Positions 45,939 through 56,328 are shown, counted from the first letter of the stretch. The stretch: DNA of 64,000 nucleotides from Paenibacillus sp. GM2 (GCF_900069005.2 NZ_LN831279.1:1839489-1903488), one strand, 5' to 3'. Notes: generated by a model not told the origin, from the letters alone. A program made the numbers and translations.

Positions 45939-46826
45939 TTAATTACTAGTTATTGTTTTTCTGTACTCAGTTGGAGAGACTCCCCATGTTTTTTTGAAGG
46001 TTTCAGCAAAATAACTTGAACTATTAAACCCGCAGGCAGCGGAGATTTCTGTCATATTAAGACTATCATTAGTCATGAAGTCTACACTTTTTTGGATACG
46101 GTAGCTGGCAAGGTACTCTATCGGCGATTTTTTCAAAGAATTTCTAAATAAAGTACAGCATTTACTACGGCCCACAGATCCAGCAGCAGCGATCTCTTGC
46201 AAACTGATATTTTCGGCAAAATGGGATTGAATGTACCCCAGCATATTTTTAAGAGCGTTCATATCCCTGGAGTACTCTTGGTGCAGTCCATGATAGCCAA
46301 CCGTATTCTGATATAATAGTAAAAATAATAACTCAAACTGACTGAGGGCCAGAAGCTCATAACCTTCCACTTGTGCATGACATAGCTCATACAGCTTTCT
46401 GATATAATCAAGCGCCTCCTTTTGCCAGACAATTTCCTCTCTGAACACAATGGCATTGCTCAGGTGATCCTGTAATAACGGCCGAATATATTTATTCTCT
46501 ATATGAGAATTCCGCACCAGCAGCTGAGGGCTAAGCAATAACACGAGAAAATCGCAGTCCTCCTCCTTATGTCCATAGCCGTAGTGCAGCCGATTTGAGT
46601 TCACAAAAATACCTTCCCCTTTTTGAAGGGTATAGTTCTCCCCGTCCACAAAGTAGTTCATGGAGCCATCCAAAACATATATAAACTCCAAATCGATATG
46701 CCAGTGGCAGCTCGCGCTGCGATTATAAAAATAAGATAATTTGGATCGTCTCGTACGAATAGGAAGATAAGGTGTATCGTATTCAATGATTTCCGACAGA
46801 TTTTCAGCAACATTCAGCTGTGCCAT
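45939..46826 (-). CDS. AraC family transcriptional regulator with cupin domain
   Basis: The 295-residue protein has an N-terminal cupin-type domain (about 20-110; WHIDLEFIYVLDGSMNYFVDGE) and two C-terminal helix-turn-helix motifs (about 190-290; ENISLQEIAAAGSVGRSKCCTLF and MTEISAACGFNSSSYFAETFKKTWGVSPTEYRK). The cupin form usually senses sugars or amino acids. It could control azlCD downstream or the divergent acetyltransferase. Confidence 0.92.
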   Translation of the reverse strand: MAQLNVAENLSEIIEYDTPYLPIRTRRSKLSYFYNRSASCHWHIDLEFIYVLDGSMNYFVDGENYTLQKGEGIFVNSNRLHYGYGHKEEDCDFLVLLLSPQLLVRNSHIENKYIRPLLQDHLSNAIVFREEIVWQKEALDYIRKLYELCHAQVEGYELLALSQFELLFLLLYQNTVGYHGLHQEYSRDMNALKNMLGYIQSHFAENISLQEIAAAGSVGRSKCCTLFRNSLKKSPIEYLASYRIQKSVDFMTNDSLNMTEISAACGFNSSSYFAETFKKTWGVSPTEYRKTITSN

Positions 46827-46867
46827 ATTGCCCTCCCAAAATACGATTGTTATATAAATATGGTTAA

Positions 46868-46884
46868 TTTCGATATAATCGAAA
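46868..46884. promoter_or_regulatory. Palindrome between divergent AraC and acetyltransferase genes
   Basis: TTTCGATATAATCGAAA has perfect seven-base arms around ATA and lies 42 bases before the AraC start. It is a candidate regulator site or promoter element. Confidence 0.4.
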
Positions 46885-46954
46885 ATTATTATGCACTATA
46901 ATTATAAAATAATTCAATAAGATATCAATTCTGTGCAGAAAGAGGGTCGTAAGC

Positions 46955-47557
46955 ATGTCTCAACGCGACAATATAAAAAATGGAAAGCTTTTTACGGATA
47001 TGGGGGAAGGATTGCCGGAGGAACGCCTAAAAGGAAAAGAACGGGTATATGACTTTAACCAAACCAGACCCTCAGAGGCAGAAAAAAGAGCCGCCTTGGC
47101 TCATCAGCTCTTTGGGAGTTATGGGGCGAATTGCTGGATCGAGCCTCCCCTGCATATTTGTTATGGCTCCCATACGTTTATTGGAGACGGTTTCTATGCC
47201 AATACGAACTTGACTATTATAGATGACACGACGGTTACGATCGGCAAGGGCGTCTTAGTCGGGCCCAATGTAACGATATGTACGGTAGGGCATCCCGTTG
47301 ATCCGGAATTGCGGGCGACCGGGCAAATGTATGCCTTCCCTGTCGTGATTGAAGATGGCGTATGGATCGGAAGCGGCGCCATTATTAATCCTGGCGTAAC
47401 GATTGGCAAGAACAGTGTCATTGGCGCAGGAAGCATCGTCACAACAGATGTGCCTCCCGGTGTAATCGCCGTAGGGAACCCGTGCAGAGTGCTGCGTGAA
47501 ATTAATGAAGAGGACAAAATTTACTATTATAAGAACCGGCGAGTAGAACCCTCATGA
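46955..47557 (+). CDS. Sugar O-acetyltransferase (maltose/galactoside acetyltransferase family)
   Basis: The 200-residue protein has an N-terminal helical lid (about 5-60) and left-handed beta-helix hexapeptide repeats (about 75-185). CTVGHPVDPELRATG includes the catalytic His of the LacA/Maa/NodL group. It transfers acetyl from acetyl-CoA to a sugar hydroxyl. The stop overlaps the start of a MATE remnant. Confidence 0.93.
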   Translation: MSQRDNIKNGKLFTDMGEGLPEERLKGKERVYDFNQTRPSEAEKRAALAHQLFGSYGANCWIEPPLHICYGSHTFIGDGFYANTNLTIIDDTTVTIGKGVLVGPNVTICTVGHPVDPELRATGQMYAFPVVIEDGVWIGSGAIINPGVTIGKNSVIGAGSIVTTDVPPGVIAVGNPCRVLREINEEDKIYYYKNRRVEPS

Positions 47558-47828
47558 GCCTCTTGGTGAGAGACCGAAGCATCTACAAAAGCTTTTTCAG
47601 CTTAACGCTGATTATTGGTCTGCAAACACAATTACGATACAAAGCGGCAGAGATACAACCTTCGTGATATATAATGAGTTTATCTTGATGTGGCTGCTAA
47701 TTTTGCTGGCCTCACTGCGGGGAGCATTTATGTTTAACTTCTCACCGGTGTTCATTTTTATAGTTCTTAAAAGCGATCAAATGCTTAAGTGCTTTTGTAG
47801 AGCTGGTCAAAGTAAATCGATCAAGTGA
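47554..47828 (+). pseudogene. MATE efflux transporter remnant (internal deletion and frameshift)
   Basis: The frame from the ATG at 47554 reads MSLLVRDRSIYKSFFSLTLI-IGLQ, the start of a MATE transporter, and stops at about 47668 after 37 residues. In another frame, from about 47670, DTTFVIYNEFILMWL and VLKSDQMLKCF match the MATE C-terminus and end at 47828. The central ten helices are missing. Internal deletion is evident, and no functional transporter can be made. Confidence 0.75.
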
Positions 47829-47870
47829 TGGAGCACTCACCGAAGCGAAGTGGAATGGTAAGAGAAGAAA

Positions 47871-47896
47871 GAGGCAGCCGGTTTCCCGGCTGCCTC
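47871..47896 (-). terminator. Terminator of the secreted glycosidase gene
   Basis: GAGGCAGCCGG and CCGGCTGCCTC form a perfect 11-base stem with a four-base loop; the minus strand continues TTTCTTCTCTT. Confidence 0.75.
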
Positions 47897-47964
47897 TGAT
47901 TGCTTTAAATCCATATCCCGTTGCGTACATATCTCTTCATCACCCGCGGACAGAATCCTGCTCT

Positions 47965-50900
47965 TTACTGCACCAGTTGTGCGTGGCGGAACAAGGCAGG
48001 GTTCTTCGGCGTAGTGCCGACTCCCGAGCCCCACTGCAAGAAACCATCGCGAGAATCGCCACTGGAGCCCTGGTCATCGTCATTTACCAGGAATGATATG
48101 CCAAGGGGCTGCATCGGCGGTCCATTAAATCCAAGCGAAGCCCACGGGACGGAGATGACGTAATGCATAGTGCTGCCATCTTGAACGATGTCCGCTTGAG
48201 CGCCAGGGGTTGGGCCCGGCTGCTGGCCATCCGGTGCCGCGAAGGTGTAAACGGACGGTCCACTGTCGAGAAGCGCCGCCCCGATTTCAACGCGTTGCCC
48301 ACCCTCCTGTCCTGGCACCCGGTCGTAAGTGCTGAACTGGATGGAATCGGTCTGCCATAAGGCGTCGGGCGCGCGCGCGCCGAAATGCTTGTCGTCCGTG
48401 ATCACAGCGTCGATGATAAGCCCGTCGCTGTTATAAGTGATGCGCAGCTGCCCGCTGAGATCGCTGTTGCTGCTTCGCGTCCCGGAGAGCGACACCCATG
48501 CCGCTTGCGACGCCAGGTCGATGGCAGGCAATGTATATTGGTCCGCAAGCTCAATAGGCGAGTAGGATATCGATCCGGCTGAAATGTCCGAACCGTTCCC
48601 GCTGGCAACGGTCACACTATAGCTCAAAGCATCAAATAACGGGACATCGGGGAGCGGAACACGCATCGAGACCATTCCATTCGCAGCGATCTGAACCGCA
48701 TCCGTCAGCTCCCCGGACACCGGACCGACTTGGTAGGTAACCTGGGTGGCCGTGAAGGCTTGGTTGCGATTATTTTTCAGATCAAGATCGAGAAAATAGC
48801 TTCGGGATGTTGCCTTCGATGTGATTGTTGGCTGAACGCTGATCTCGAACGGCTTTACGACATGGGTGGTTGCCCTCAAGCCGGCAACAAGGCTTGGCTC
48901 GTGTTTGTCCTTGCCTCCCTTCCCCGGCTTCACCTTCGTCACATCCACGGCTATGGTTCGCTGACCCAGGAGCAGGGACGCAGGGACATTGATAGTGGCG
49001 CTTGTTGCCTTGCCCGGGGAAGTGCGAAGCTTAACAGGTTGTGCCCCGCTGGCAATAAGCGTCAACTCATTAGGAAGGTCTGTCTTAGGGTTCGAACGAT
49101 CTGCCGTCACCGTCACAGAGATCGCATCTCCTTTGATCGGCTGTCCGACAACTTTCATCGAGAGCGCTGATTGTGTTACGCCCAAGCTGTCAACTTCGCC
49201 GGTGACGTAAATCGGGCTGCCGTTGAGCGTGAGAATGATCTTGCCGTTAGTCGGATTTACCGTTTTTATCGCCCCGTATTCATTCGTGACGATCAGAGGC
49301 TGGGTAGTGTTCAGAGCAGCGCTTTCACTGCCGGTGGACCACATGACTCGAGTTGTAGAACCTCCTCCCGTATACGGATATGAGTAGGCGGTATCGGAGC
49401 CGAGACTTTCGCGAGCTTCAATACCCTTTCCGGTTACCGCACGAATAAGCACGGCGTTTGTAACTGCCCCAGGCTTTGGGGCTACACCAACTACACCATC
49501 CACAGGTTGCCTGAACAGTCCAAAGTGATGCTCTCTGTTATTGGGGTCCGTCCCGTCATCCATAGCCGAGTACCAGCTGAAGACATCTACGCCTGCTGCC
49601 CTTGCCAGCACCTGCGCACGCACCAGATTGTCCGCCTGCTGCTGCTCCGTAGAGGCAGCGGCATAAGTTGGCCAGCCGTTCTCGGTTATCCATACAGGAA
49701 CATGCCGATCCCCAGCCTCCTGCTTCACCTGCTGTACCAATGCAGGCAGCTTCGACACCAGCAATGTGCGCTCGGGCGGGGTATTCGCTCCCTCGAGAGC
49801 GTACCCGTAGACATTCGTTGCAAAAGTATCCATGTATTTGATACCGTTAGCCGCAAAAAAGGCATTATTCCAGTTATCGTCAATGGTGGATGGAATCGGG
49901 CCAATAACGTTCGCGTCGGGATTTCCTTCGTGAATCGGTCCATACATAGCCTGAAGCATCTGTACATAACAGGCTGCGGAAGTGCCGCAAGCCCCGTTGT
50001 TAAAGCCGGTGCCATTGAACTCGTTATAGACGTTGAAATCGCTGACCTTGCCTTTGTAATGCTCGGCAGCAGCCTTCCCGAACTGGCCGAATGCGGCCAG
50101 CCCCTCCTCGGAACTTGGTGTTTTACCGTTGTCATAATTGGCGTTGCTGTAGGCCAGAACCCCCTGGGGAGTCATACCAAGTTCAAGAGCTTGCTGTGAT
50201 CTGGCTTCAAAATCATATCCGGCCCAGTTGTACACGCCTGGCTGCTTTTCAATTAACGACCAGTTCACATCGCTTCGAATGTGACCGTAACCGATGGTCG
50301 CCAAAGCGTTCATCAGCCCGCCTTCCAGCGCTTTGTAGTGACCAAAATGAGTGTCGATCCCAAAAAAGGAATCGGGACTCAAGGCCCCGGCTGGCGTCGG
50401 GGTCACAATGCCAAATGTGGTGGTGCGCGTTATCGGATGATCGTCAATGACGCTGGAGAAAGTGAGATTGTAGAATCCCGGACCCAGATCCTGTACGGAT
50501 AGCGGAGCATGTCCGTTGGCACCCACAGGAATGGATCCCGTGCGAAGACTCGCACCCTGATCGTCTGCAATTTCATAGGAGACCGAGTCACCCACCGTCC
50601 CGAAGTCCAGGTTTGCGGATTGGGTGGTGAAGAGCAGGCTCGGATTCATTACGGATAGCGTTGGAGTCGTCGCAAAGGTCACCTGGATTCGCGCAAAACA
50701 GATTTCTGGCATAACGCCATTGATACTGTGAACGCGCAGACGGAAATCCGCACCGTTTGTACGATTGGCGAACTTGATTCCTTTCAGCTCAAAGATTTGG
50801 TTCTTCCAAGTCTGACTGCCGCTGGTGGGCATCCATGGAGTAGCTTGGTACGCGTTGTTTTGGCCGTCGTATTCAATGGCTACCGTCGTTGCCGCTGCGT

Positions 50901-51222
50901 CATAGTAGTCCACAGACACAATCGCATAGGTTGCGTCAGCAGGTTTTACTGTGCTTTCGACATCGACATACAAGTAAGGATTTAGCGGATCTTGCGATGT
51001 TGTCCAGCATGCCGTGCCCTTCCTGGTCGTCGCAGCATGTGTCGGATCTTTGTCCGCATCCCCGGGCCAAGCCCTGTTAACCCCTTGGTATATCGGGGGC
51101 GAGCTGAGAATAACCTCGGCCTGAGGCTGGGCAGCGGCGGCCCGAGGCGCCGCCCCCGGAATAATACTGACGGATACCAGCAAAACAAGCACCAAACGGA
51201 TCATCCATTTTTTCATGAACAT
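47965..51222 (-). CDS. Secreted multidomain glycoside hydrolase, clan A (GH39-like) with C-terminal CBM9-like domain
   Basis: The 1085-residue protein has a signal peptide (about 1-31, ending AAAA), a beta-rich N-terminal region (about 35-185), a short beta domain (about 190-275), a TIM-barrel catalytic domain (about 280-600), several beta domains (about 640-880) and a CBM9/DOMON-like end (about 895-1085; WQTDSIQFSTYD). E401 in NVYNEFNG is the acid/base and E514 in VWITENGWP the nucleophile of a retaining clan A enzyme. No sortase or SLH anchor is seen, so it is probably secreted. A beta-glycan or uronic polysaccharide is the likely substrate. It is preceded by a cre-like site. Confidence 0.82.
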   Translation of the reverse strand: MFMKKWMIRLVLVLLVSVSIIPGAAPRAAAAQPQAEVILSSPPIYQGVNRAWPGDADKDPTHAATTRKGTACWTTSQDPLNPYLYVDVESTVKPADATYAIVSVDYYDAAATTVAIEYDGQNNAYQATPWMPTSGSQTWKNQIFELKGIKFANRTNGADFRLRVHSINGVMPEICFARIQVTFATTPTLSVMNPSLLFTTQSANLDFGTVGDSVSYEIADDQGASLRTGSIPVGANGHAPLSVQDLGPGFYNLTFSSVIDDHPITRTTTFGIVTPTPAGALSPDSFFGIDTHFGHYKALEGGLMNALATIGYGHIRSDVNWSLIEKQPGVYNWAGYDFEARSQQALELGMTPQGVLAYSNANYDNGKTPSSEEGLAAFGQFGKAAAEHYKGKVSDFNVYNEFNGTGFNNGACGTSAACYVQMLQAMYGPIHEGNPDANVIGPIPSTIDDNWNNAFFAANGIKYMDTFATNVYGYALEGANTPPERTLLVSKLPALVQQVKQEAGDRHVPVWITENGWPTYAAASTEQQQADNLVRAQVLARAAGVDVFSWYSAMDDGTDPNNREHHFGLFRQPVDGVVGVAPKPGAVTNAVLIRAVTGKGIEARESLGSDTAYSYPYTGGGSTTRVMWSTGSESAALNTTQPLIVTNEYGAIKTVNPTNGKIILTLNGSPIYVTGEVDSLGVTQSALSMKVVGQPIKGDAISVTVTADRSNPKTDLPNELTLIASGAQPVKLRTSPGKATSATINVPASLLLGQRTIAVDVTKVKPGKGGKDKHEPSLVAGLRATTHVVKPFEISVQPTITSKATSRSYFLDLDLKNNRNQAFTATQVTYQVGPVSGELTDAVQIAANGMVSMRVPLPDVPLFDALSYSVTVASGNGSDISAGSISYSPIELADQYTLPAIDLASQAAWVSLSGTRSSNSDLSGQLRITYNSDGLIIDAVITDDKHFGARAPDALWQTDSIQFSTYDRVPGQEGGQRVEIGAALLDSGPSVYTFAAPDGQQPGPTPGAQADIVQDGSTMHYVISVPWASLGFNGPPMQPLGISFLVNDDDQGSSGDSRDGFLQWGSGVGTTPKNPALFRHAQLVQ

Positions 51223-51265
51223 GACTTTTCACTCCCTTATCTTGACTGGAATACAACCACCTCAC

Positions 51266-51279
51266 TGTAAGCGTTTTCT
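51266..51279. promoter_or_regulatory. cre-like CcpA site upstream of the secreted glycosidase
   Basis: TGTAAGCGTTTTCT matches the TGWAANCGNTNWCA consensus at 13 of 14 positions, 44 bases before the glycosidase start. Confidence 0.65.
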
Positions 51280-51302
51280 AGGATGATGGGATTTTTACCA
51301 TC

Positions 51303-52646
51303 TTATCGGGCCTCTTCTGCCCATGCAGGGCTGGCCGGCATAGCAATCCGCTTCACCTCCCCTTCTACAAATTGCCCCCGCAGCTGCAGGATGAACCGGA
51401 TATGAGGGCTCTCCACCTGCCTGACATCCTGGAGCCCTTGCAAGACATAGAGCGCAGCGGCCGTTCCCGCCGCTTCCCCGATCGCACTGACCGAGGCCAT
51501 AATCCGATAAGAACTGTGGGCTTCATGAGTACCGCTGATGCATCGGGAGCTTAGCAATAGATTGGTGCAGCCCTTGGGAATAAGCGAACGGTATGGAATA
51601 TGGTAGTAGCCTGGCTCCGGAATGCTTTCGAGCCGGCTAGCGCCTCCATCCGGACTATGAATATCCAGGGAATAGGCGCAAGCGGCCACCATATCCTCAA
51701 AGCGCCGGCTCTCAAGACAGTCCTCTGCCGTCAATTCATATTCCCCAACGATTCGCCGCCCCTCCCGGATTCCCAGCTTGGGGGCGATATATTCCAGCTT
51801 GGCATGATGGAAAGCCGGATGCTGCCGGATCGCTTCAAACAGCTCCTGCGCTTGGCGGATTCCTTCTTCCTTCCCCCGAATCAGCGTCTTTGGACGGGTC
51901 GGGTCTACATCCAGCACCGAGGTCGAATTAAACAGCAGGGACTCGCCGTCCGGATAAGGAAAACAGGTGATGCTCTGCCGCGGGTTGCTGGTGAGGCCTG
52001 CTGCTTTCCTATCAAGGTAATAAGGCAGCAGCTCCCTGCGCAGCGAATGAATGGCTGACCATTGCCGAATATCCGGCTCCTTCAGCCGGGAGCAGTCAAC
52101 CCCGCTGACCTTGAAAGTCGCAGTGGCGGATTGCAGCCTGCCATCGCCTTCTCTGCCCAGCTTGTATTGCAAGCCCGCCAACGCGGAAAGATTGCCGTCG
52201 GCAGTGGCATCGAGATAGATTTTGGCGGTAACCGTTGTGGTCCGGCTGCCCTGAAGATGCAGACGGACAATTCGTCCGTCCTTCGTATCCACTTGGGACA
52301 CCTGGCAGTGGGTCCATAACGTCAGGGTCGGTTCGGAGGCCAATAGCCTCTCATATGCAGCCTTCAAATCCCGCTCATCATAGGTTGGAACGAGCTTCTC
52401 ATTGTAATGCGTGTACGAGGCGGGGAACAGCTCCCGGTGAATGCCGCTAGTAATCGGTCTTCCCCAGGAATCCCGGAAGTTGCATATTAAGGACACGCTT
52501 GAGAATACGCCGGTTCCCCCAACTTCATCGGCTTGCTCAAGCAGCAGCACCTTCATCTGCAATCTTGCGGCAGCAAGCGCCGCGCTGATCCCTCCGACGC
52601 CCGCACCCGCGATGATCATATCAAAATCATAAGACTCCTTGTTCAT
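51303..52646 (-). CDS. FAD-dependent oxidoreductase (FAD_oxidored/PF12831-like)
   Basis: The ATG at 52646 with GGAGG eight bases upstream gives 447 residues. MIIAGAGVGGISAALAAARLQMKVLLLEQ is the FAD-binding Rossmann motif, followed by VGGTGVFSSVSLICNF. The middle (YLDATADGNLSALAG) and C-terminal (LLLSSRCISGTHEAHSSYRIMAS) segments are typical of the family, members of which oxidise diverse small substrates. It lies four bases after the six-hairpin glycosidase in the glycan-use operon, so a sugar or derived alcohol is the likely substrate. Confidence 0.82.
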   Translation of the reverse strand: MNKESYDFDMIIAGAGVGGISAALAAARLQMKVLLLEQADEVGGTGVFSSVSLICNFRDSWGRPITSGIHRELFPASYTHYNEKLVPTYDERDLKAAYERLLASEPTLTLWTHCQVSQVDTKDGRIVRLHLQGSRTTTVTAKIYLDATADGNLSALAGLQYKLGREGDGRLQSATATFKVSGVDCSRLKEPDIRQWSAIHSLRRELLPYYLDRKAAGLTSNPRQSITCFPYPDGESLLFNSTSVLDVDPTRPKTLIRGKEEGIRQAQELFEAIRQHPAFHHAKLEYIAPKLGIREGRRIVGEYELTAEDCLESRRFEDMVAACAYSLDIHSPDGGASRLESIPEPGYYHIPYRSLIPKGCTNLLLSSRCISGTHEAHSSYRIMASVSAIGEAAGTAAALYVLQGLQDVRQVESPHIRFILQLRGQFVEGEVKRIAMPASPAWAEEAR

Positions 52647-52650
52647 ATGG

Positions 52651-54762
52651 TTATACCTCCTGAATGTGCAGCTTCTCTCCCCCTGCGGAAAACCGGCCTG
52701 CCAGCACCCGTTGCGGGGCACCGCTATAGACGATGCCGCCATCGCAGGAAATCTCGCAAAAGCCGGGGCTCATGCTGATGTCCAGGCTATGTCCCCGGAA
52801 CAGGAAGCCAGAAACTCGCACCGAACCTTCTTCCGGCGGATTTGGATGCATCCACAAGCTGCCGTCCAATCCCGGTTCGATTCCCGCCATCCCGAACAGC
52901 AGAGCTTCCATCCCCGATAGACCTGCTACTACATTGGCCCGTTTATGCGCAGGTACAGCCGGTCGATCGCAATAATGCTCCTGCGGATAGTAAGGCAGAT
53001 GCTGCCCCATCCACAATAAACGCTTAAGCACGTTCCACGCCGGCCCACTCTGACCTTTTTCCCATAAAGTCAAAGCCAGCATCGGTCCGTCCCCGGTATA
53101 TGATCCGCTGCCGGACCAGTCCGGATCGTTCTGCTCATAATGAAGTTCGTCCCTGGCAGATACACTGCTGACCCCGTAAGCGCCGAGGAACGCACCGTCT
53201 GCAACCTGTCTGAGCATTCCGTCCATCATCGTCCCGGTGCAGGCACCAAAGCGCATAGCGTCATAATATTGGATCGAGTAGATGATTTCCTCATGCCCTT
53301 CGGGATAGAGCGCTTTGAACCAGCCAGCCTCTTCATCCCACAGATGTTCCCGGATGGACCGCCGAATCCGCTCCGCTTTTTCCTGCCACTCCTTGATCGG
53401 CTCATGGTTCGCTTCCAAATGCGCCGCCAGCTCTGCCAGACGGTCGTAGCTCCAGGCCCGCTCGGCATTCGGGCTGGCTACGATATGCTCGTAGCCCGCT
53501 CCGCGCATTTCCAGCAAATTGTGCTGCAGGCCGTAATCCAGCAAATCATTCCACTCGGCCAGGTGCTGGTCATCATGCAGCGTCAGCAGCCTCACTGTCG
53601 GGAACAGCTCGCTCCCCTCCCCGTGAAGCAAAATAGCGGACCAGGCAAAATGGATAAAGGACCACATGCTATAGGAATAAGGAACGTCCGCTCCTCTGCC
53701 GCTTGGGGCAAACCGGGAGTGGCGGTCAATTCCGCTTGCCACCATCAGCCTGGCCAATTCCAGGCTTTTCTCCGGGCCAAGCAGCAGAACCATCGTCTTA
53801 GCTGCATAGCCGCCAACATCCCACGGATAGCAGCATATGCCTGCCCCCTCCACACCGGATACCGCAGGAAACGGCGTCATAGCGAACTCCGGGTTCTCCC
53901 ATAAACAGACGAGACCGCTAATTAACGACCGTTTATAGTAATCTTCCAGACCGGGGATGTCGGATTGCAAGGAAGGCAGACGTTGGCCGGCTTCCTCCAA
54001 TCTTTTCTTCCAACCCGCTGTTGTCCGCAGCTCCAGCTCTGCCAGCGTATCATCCGTGTAGTATGCCACTCCAGACTCGGTCATAAGGAGGGCCAGACGA
54101 ACCTCCAGCTCCTCCCCATCGGCCAGCTCCGCTTCCCAAGCTCCTTCCTGCAATAGAGTTACTCGAGCCTGCTCATTCTCCCAAATTCCTGACACCGCAA
54201 AGGCCAGCTTTTCAGATTCGCTTTTGCTGCCATCGATCCCCAATTCCTGAGCGGGGGATGCTGCCGTCTCCGGCCAGCCATAGTCCCACCTGTCATAAGC
54301 CACATAAGCCGGTTTGTCTGGTGCTACTTGCGGACATAAGCTGATCGGTACCGAACTTCCGCTGCGGTTGCGGACGATTACCTTCAACACAAATCCATGA
54401 GCATTCAACAAGGGAACGAGCTCGCTGCGAACGCTTAAGGAAATCAACCTTTCCCTGACAAAATGGTGGTAGGTGCCTCGGCGGATAATCCGATCAGGGC
54501 GCCAGTGCTCTTCAGCGTAAAGCACTCCGCAGTCTCCCTTGCCCAGGTTTCCAGTATCCTCAATTTCGTGACCGTTCGCGAACATTCGAATCCCGATCTG
54601 CAGATTTTTAGCAGCAAAAGGGGGCGAGTAACACCCCTTGACCCCCATTACCGTATTTCGCTCTGGAGCTACGGTGCTATAACCGCTGCATACCCAAATA
54701 TGCTCTTTAGGTGCAAGGCTAGCCCGCAGATCAAATGCAAAGTCCTCCAGCAAATAACTCAT
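52651..54762 (-). CDS. Six-hairpin (alpha/alpha)6-barrel glycoside hydrolase-like protein
   Basis: The ATG at 54762 ([12 protein letters not shown]) with GAGGTG upstream is preferred, giving 703 residues. The N-terminal half is a beta-sandwich; the C-terminal half (about 290-620) has the helical repeats of (alpha/alpha)6 glycosidases, with [16 protein letters not shown] and [16 protein letters not shown] as barrel segments. The family could be GH78/GH63-like or related; the acid is probably an Asp or Glu in this region. There is no signal peptide, so it would act on oligosaccharides after import by the ABC transporter upstream. Confidence 0.72.
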   Translation of the reverse strand: MSYLLEDFAFDLRASLAPKEHIWVCSGYSTVAPERNTVMGVKGCYSPPFAAKNLQIGIRMFANGHEIEDTGNLGKGDCGVLYAEEHWRPDRIIRRGTYHHFVRERLISLSVRSELVPLLNAHGFVLKVIVRNRSGSSVPISLCPQVAPDKPAYVAYDRWDYGWPETAASPAQELGIDGSKSESEKLAFAVSGIWENEQARVTLLQEGAWEAELADGEELEVRLALLMTESGVAYYTDDTLAELELRTTAGWKKRLEEAGQRLPSLQSDIPGLEDYYKRSLISGLVCLWENPEFAMTPFPAVSGVEGAGICCYPWDVGGYAAKTMVLLLGPEKSLELARLMVASGIDRHSRFAPSGRGADVPYSYSMWSFIHFAWSAILLHGEGSELFPTVRLLTLHDDQHLAEWNDLLDYGLQHNLLEMRGAGYEHIVASPNAERAWSYDRLAELAAHLEANHEPIKEWQEKAERIRRSIREHLWDEEAGWFKALYPEGHEEIIYSIQYYDAMRFGACTGTMMDGMLRQVADGAFLGAYGVSSVSARDELHYEQNDPDWSGSGSYTGDGPMLALTLWEKGQSGPAWNVLKRLLWMGQHLPYYPQEHYCDRPAVPAHKRANVVAGLSGMEALLFGMAGIEPGLDGSLWMHPNPPEEGSVRVSGFLFRGHSLDISMSPGFCEISCDGGIVYSGAPQRVLAGRFSAGGEKLHIQEV

Positions 54763-54798
54763 AACGCACCTCATTTTCTTGAAATAGCCATAGCCCGA

Positions 54799-56328
54799 TT
54801 ATTTCTCAGCCTGCTTTGCGTACAGCTCCGTGTAATCCTGGATCATTTGATCCCCACCCTGAGAGCGCCACTTCTCCACTTCTTTATTGAAGCCGTCTTC
54901 ATCCAGAGTTCCCATAATGAATTTGACACGGGCGTCAGCGATGATCTTGTTCAGCTCCGTCCCCTTCTCCACCGCCGTTTGAGAGATCAAAGGCTCCACC
55001 GGGTTGGATATAGCTATGGCCTCGTTGTCTTTCATCATCGTGCGGAATTTATTGTCCGCTTCCCCTTTCCCTTTCCAGATCATCAGCGAGCCGTCATAGG
55101 TAGGCAGCTGCTTCAGCGGAGACACCTCATTGGCATACGCTGTCTGGTCAGAGATGGCCGGTTCGCCGTCTTCCCCCTTCGTGTAATGAACCCCTTCGAT
55201 CCCCCATGTCCAGGTATACATCATTTCGTCATCGACGATCTTATCGAAGAAACCAAGCAGCTGCTTCAGCTCTGCCTCTGACTTGACTGTAGCCTTCGGA
55301 AATACAAACATTCCATTATACCCCGTGGTTGCAAATACCCGTTCCCCTTTTGGTCCTTCAATTCTGCTGAAAATATCGATCTTGGCGTCAGGATTCGCCT
55401 TCTTCAACTCGTTGCCTCCGGTGATCACAAAGTCAAGGGTTGTGAACAGCATCCCGGCCTTGCCCTGGAAAAATTGCTCTTGCTGTTTGCTGATTTTAGT
55501 GGCCGCAAAATCCTGATTTATCAGCTTTTCCTCATACAGCTTCCTATAGAACTTCATGGCTTCCATATTTTCCTCGGTCATAAACTCGGGTACCGCTTTG
55601 CCATCCTGAATATCCCATTGGTTGGGCGCACCGAAGAAGGAGGCGATGGTCTGGAATCCAAGCAGACCTGTGGAGCCTGCGCCACCGGAATCCTCGGCTT
55701 CTACCAGCCCGAATGTATCGTCTTTGCCATTTTTGTCCGGATCGTCTAGCGCGAATGCGCGAATAACATTGTAGAGCTCATCGATCGTCTTGGGCTGCTG
55801 CAGGCCAAGATTCTCCAGCCAATCCTGCCGAAAGGTGATGCCCTGGCGGGCCAGCGCTCTGGCGCGGTACAAACCATAAACCTTGCCATCTACTGAGATA
55901 TTGTTCAGTACCTGTTCATTGGTGTTGTACTTGCTCAGGTTAGGATAGTCCTTAAGATAAGGTCCGATCTCCCAAAACATGCCCGACCGCTCCGCATTGA
56001 TGATTGATGAGGATTTGGTGTCCGCGATCATCAATACTTGAGGCAGATCATTGGAGGCGATAGAAACGTTGATCTTGTCATTGTAGGCAGACGCGGGAAC
56101 CCAAGTAATATTAAGCTTGGTATTCGTATACTCCTCGATCTTCTTGATAATCGGATTGTCAGCCTTGGGCGGCTCGGTCGAGGAATACTGATTCATCATG
56201 GTAAATGAAAGCTTTCCGCCTGCCTGTGAGCCCTTTCCTTCCTGATTGCTTCCGCACGCTGACAAGCTTGCTACTGCCAGAATGGTTAACAGACTCATTA
56301 GGAACACTTTGTAGCTTAGCTGCTTCAT
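54799..56328 (-). CDS. Sugar ABC transporter substrate-binding lipoprotein
   Basis: The 509-residue protein begins with a lipoprotein signal ending LSACGS (Cys25) and then a Gly/Ser linker. Family features include the KPKTIDELYNVIRAFALDDPDKNGKDDTFG stretch (Ca-site-like DPDKNGKDD, about 187-196), seen in LplA-type binding proteins. It captures oligosaccharides for the two permeases upstream in the operon. Confidence 0.93.
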   Translation of the reverse strand: MKQLSYKVFLMSLLTILAVASLSACGSNQEGKGSQAGGKLSFTMMNQYSSTEPPKADNPIIKKIEEYTNTKLNITWVPASAYNDKINVSIASNDLPQVLMIADTKSSSIINAERSGMFWEIGPYLKDYPNLSKYNTNEQVLNNISVDGKVYGLYRARALARQGITFRQDWLENLGLQQPKTIDELYNVIRAFALDDPDKNGKDDTFGLVEAEDSGGAGSTGLLGFQTIASFFGAPNQWDIQDGKAVPEFMTEENMEAMKFYRKLYEEKLINQDFAATKISKQQEQFFQGKAGMLFTTLDFVITGGNELKKANPDAKIDIFSRIEGPKGERVFATTGYNGMFVFPKATVKSEAELKQLLGFFDKIVDDEMMYTWTWGIEGVHYTKGEDGEPAISDQTAYANEVSPLKQLPTYDGSLMIWKGKGEADNKFRTMMKDNEAIAISNPVEPLISQTAVEKGTELNKIIADARVKFIMGTLDEDGFNKEVEKWRSQGGDQMIQDYTELYAKQAEK

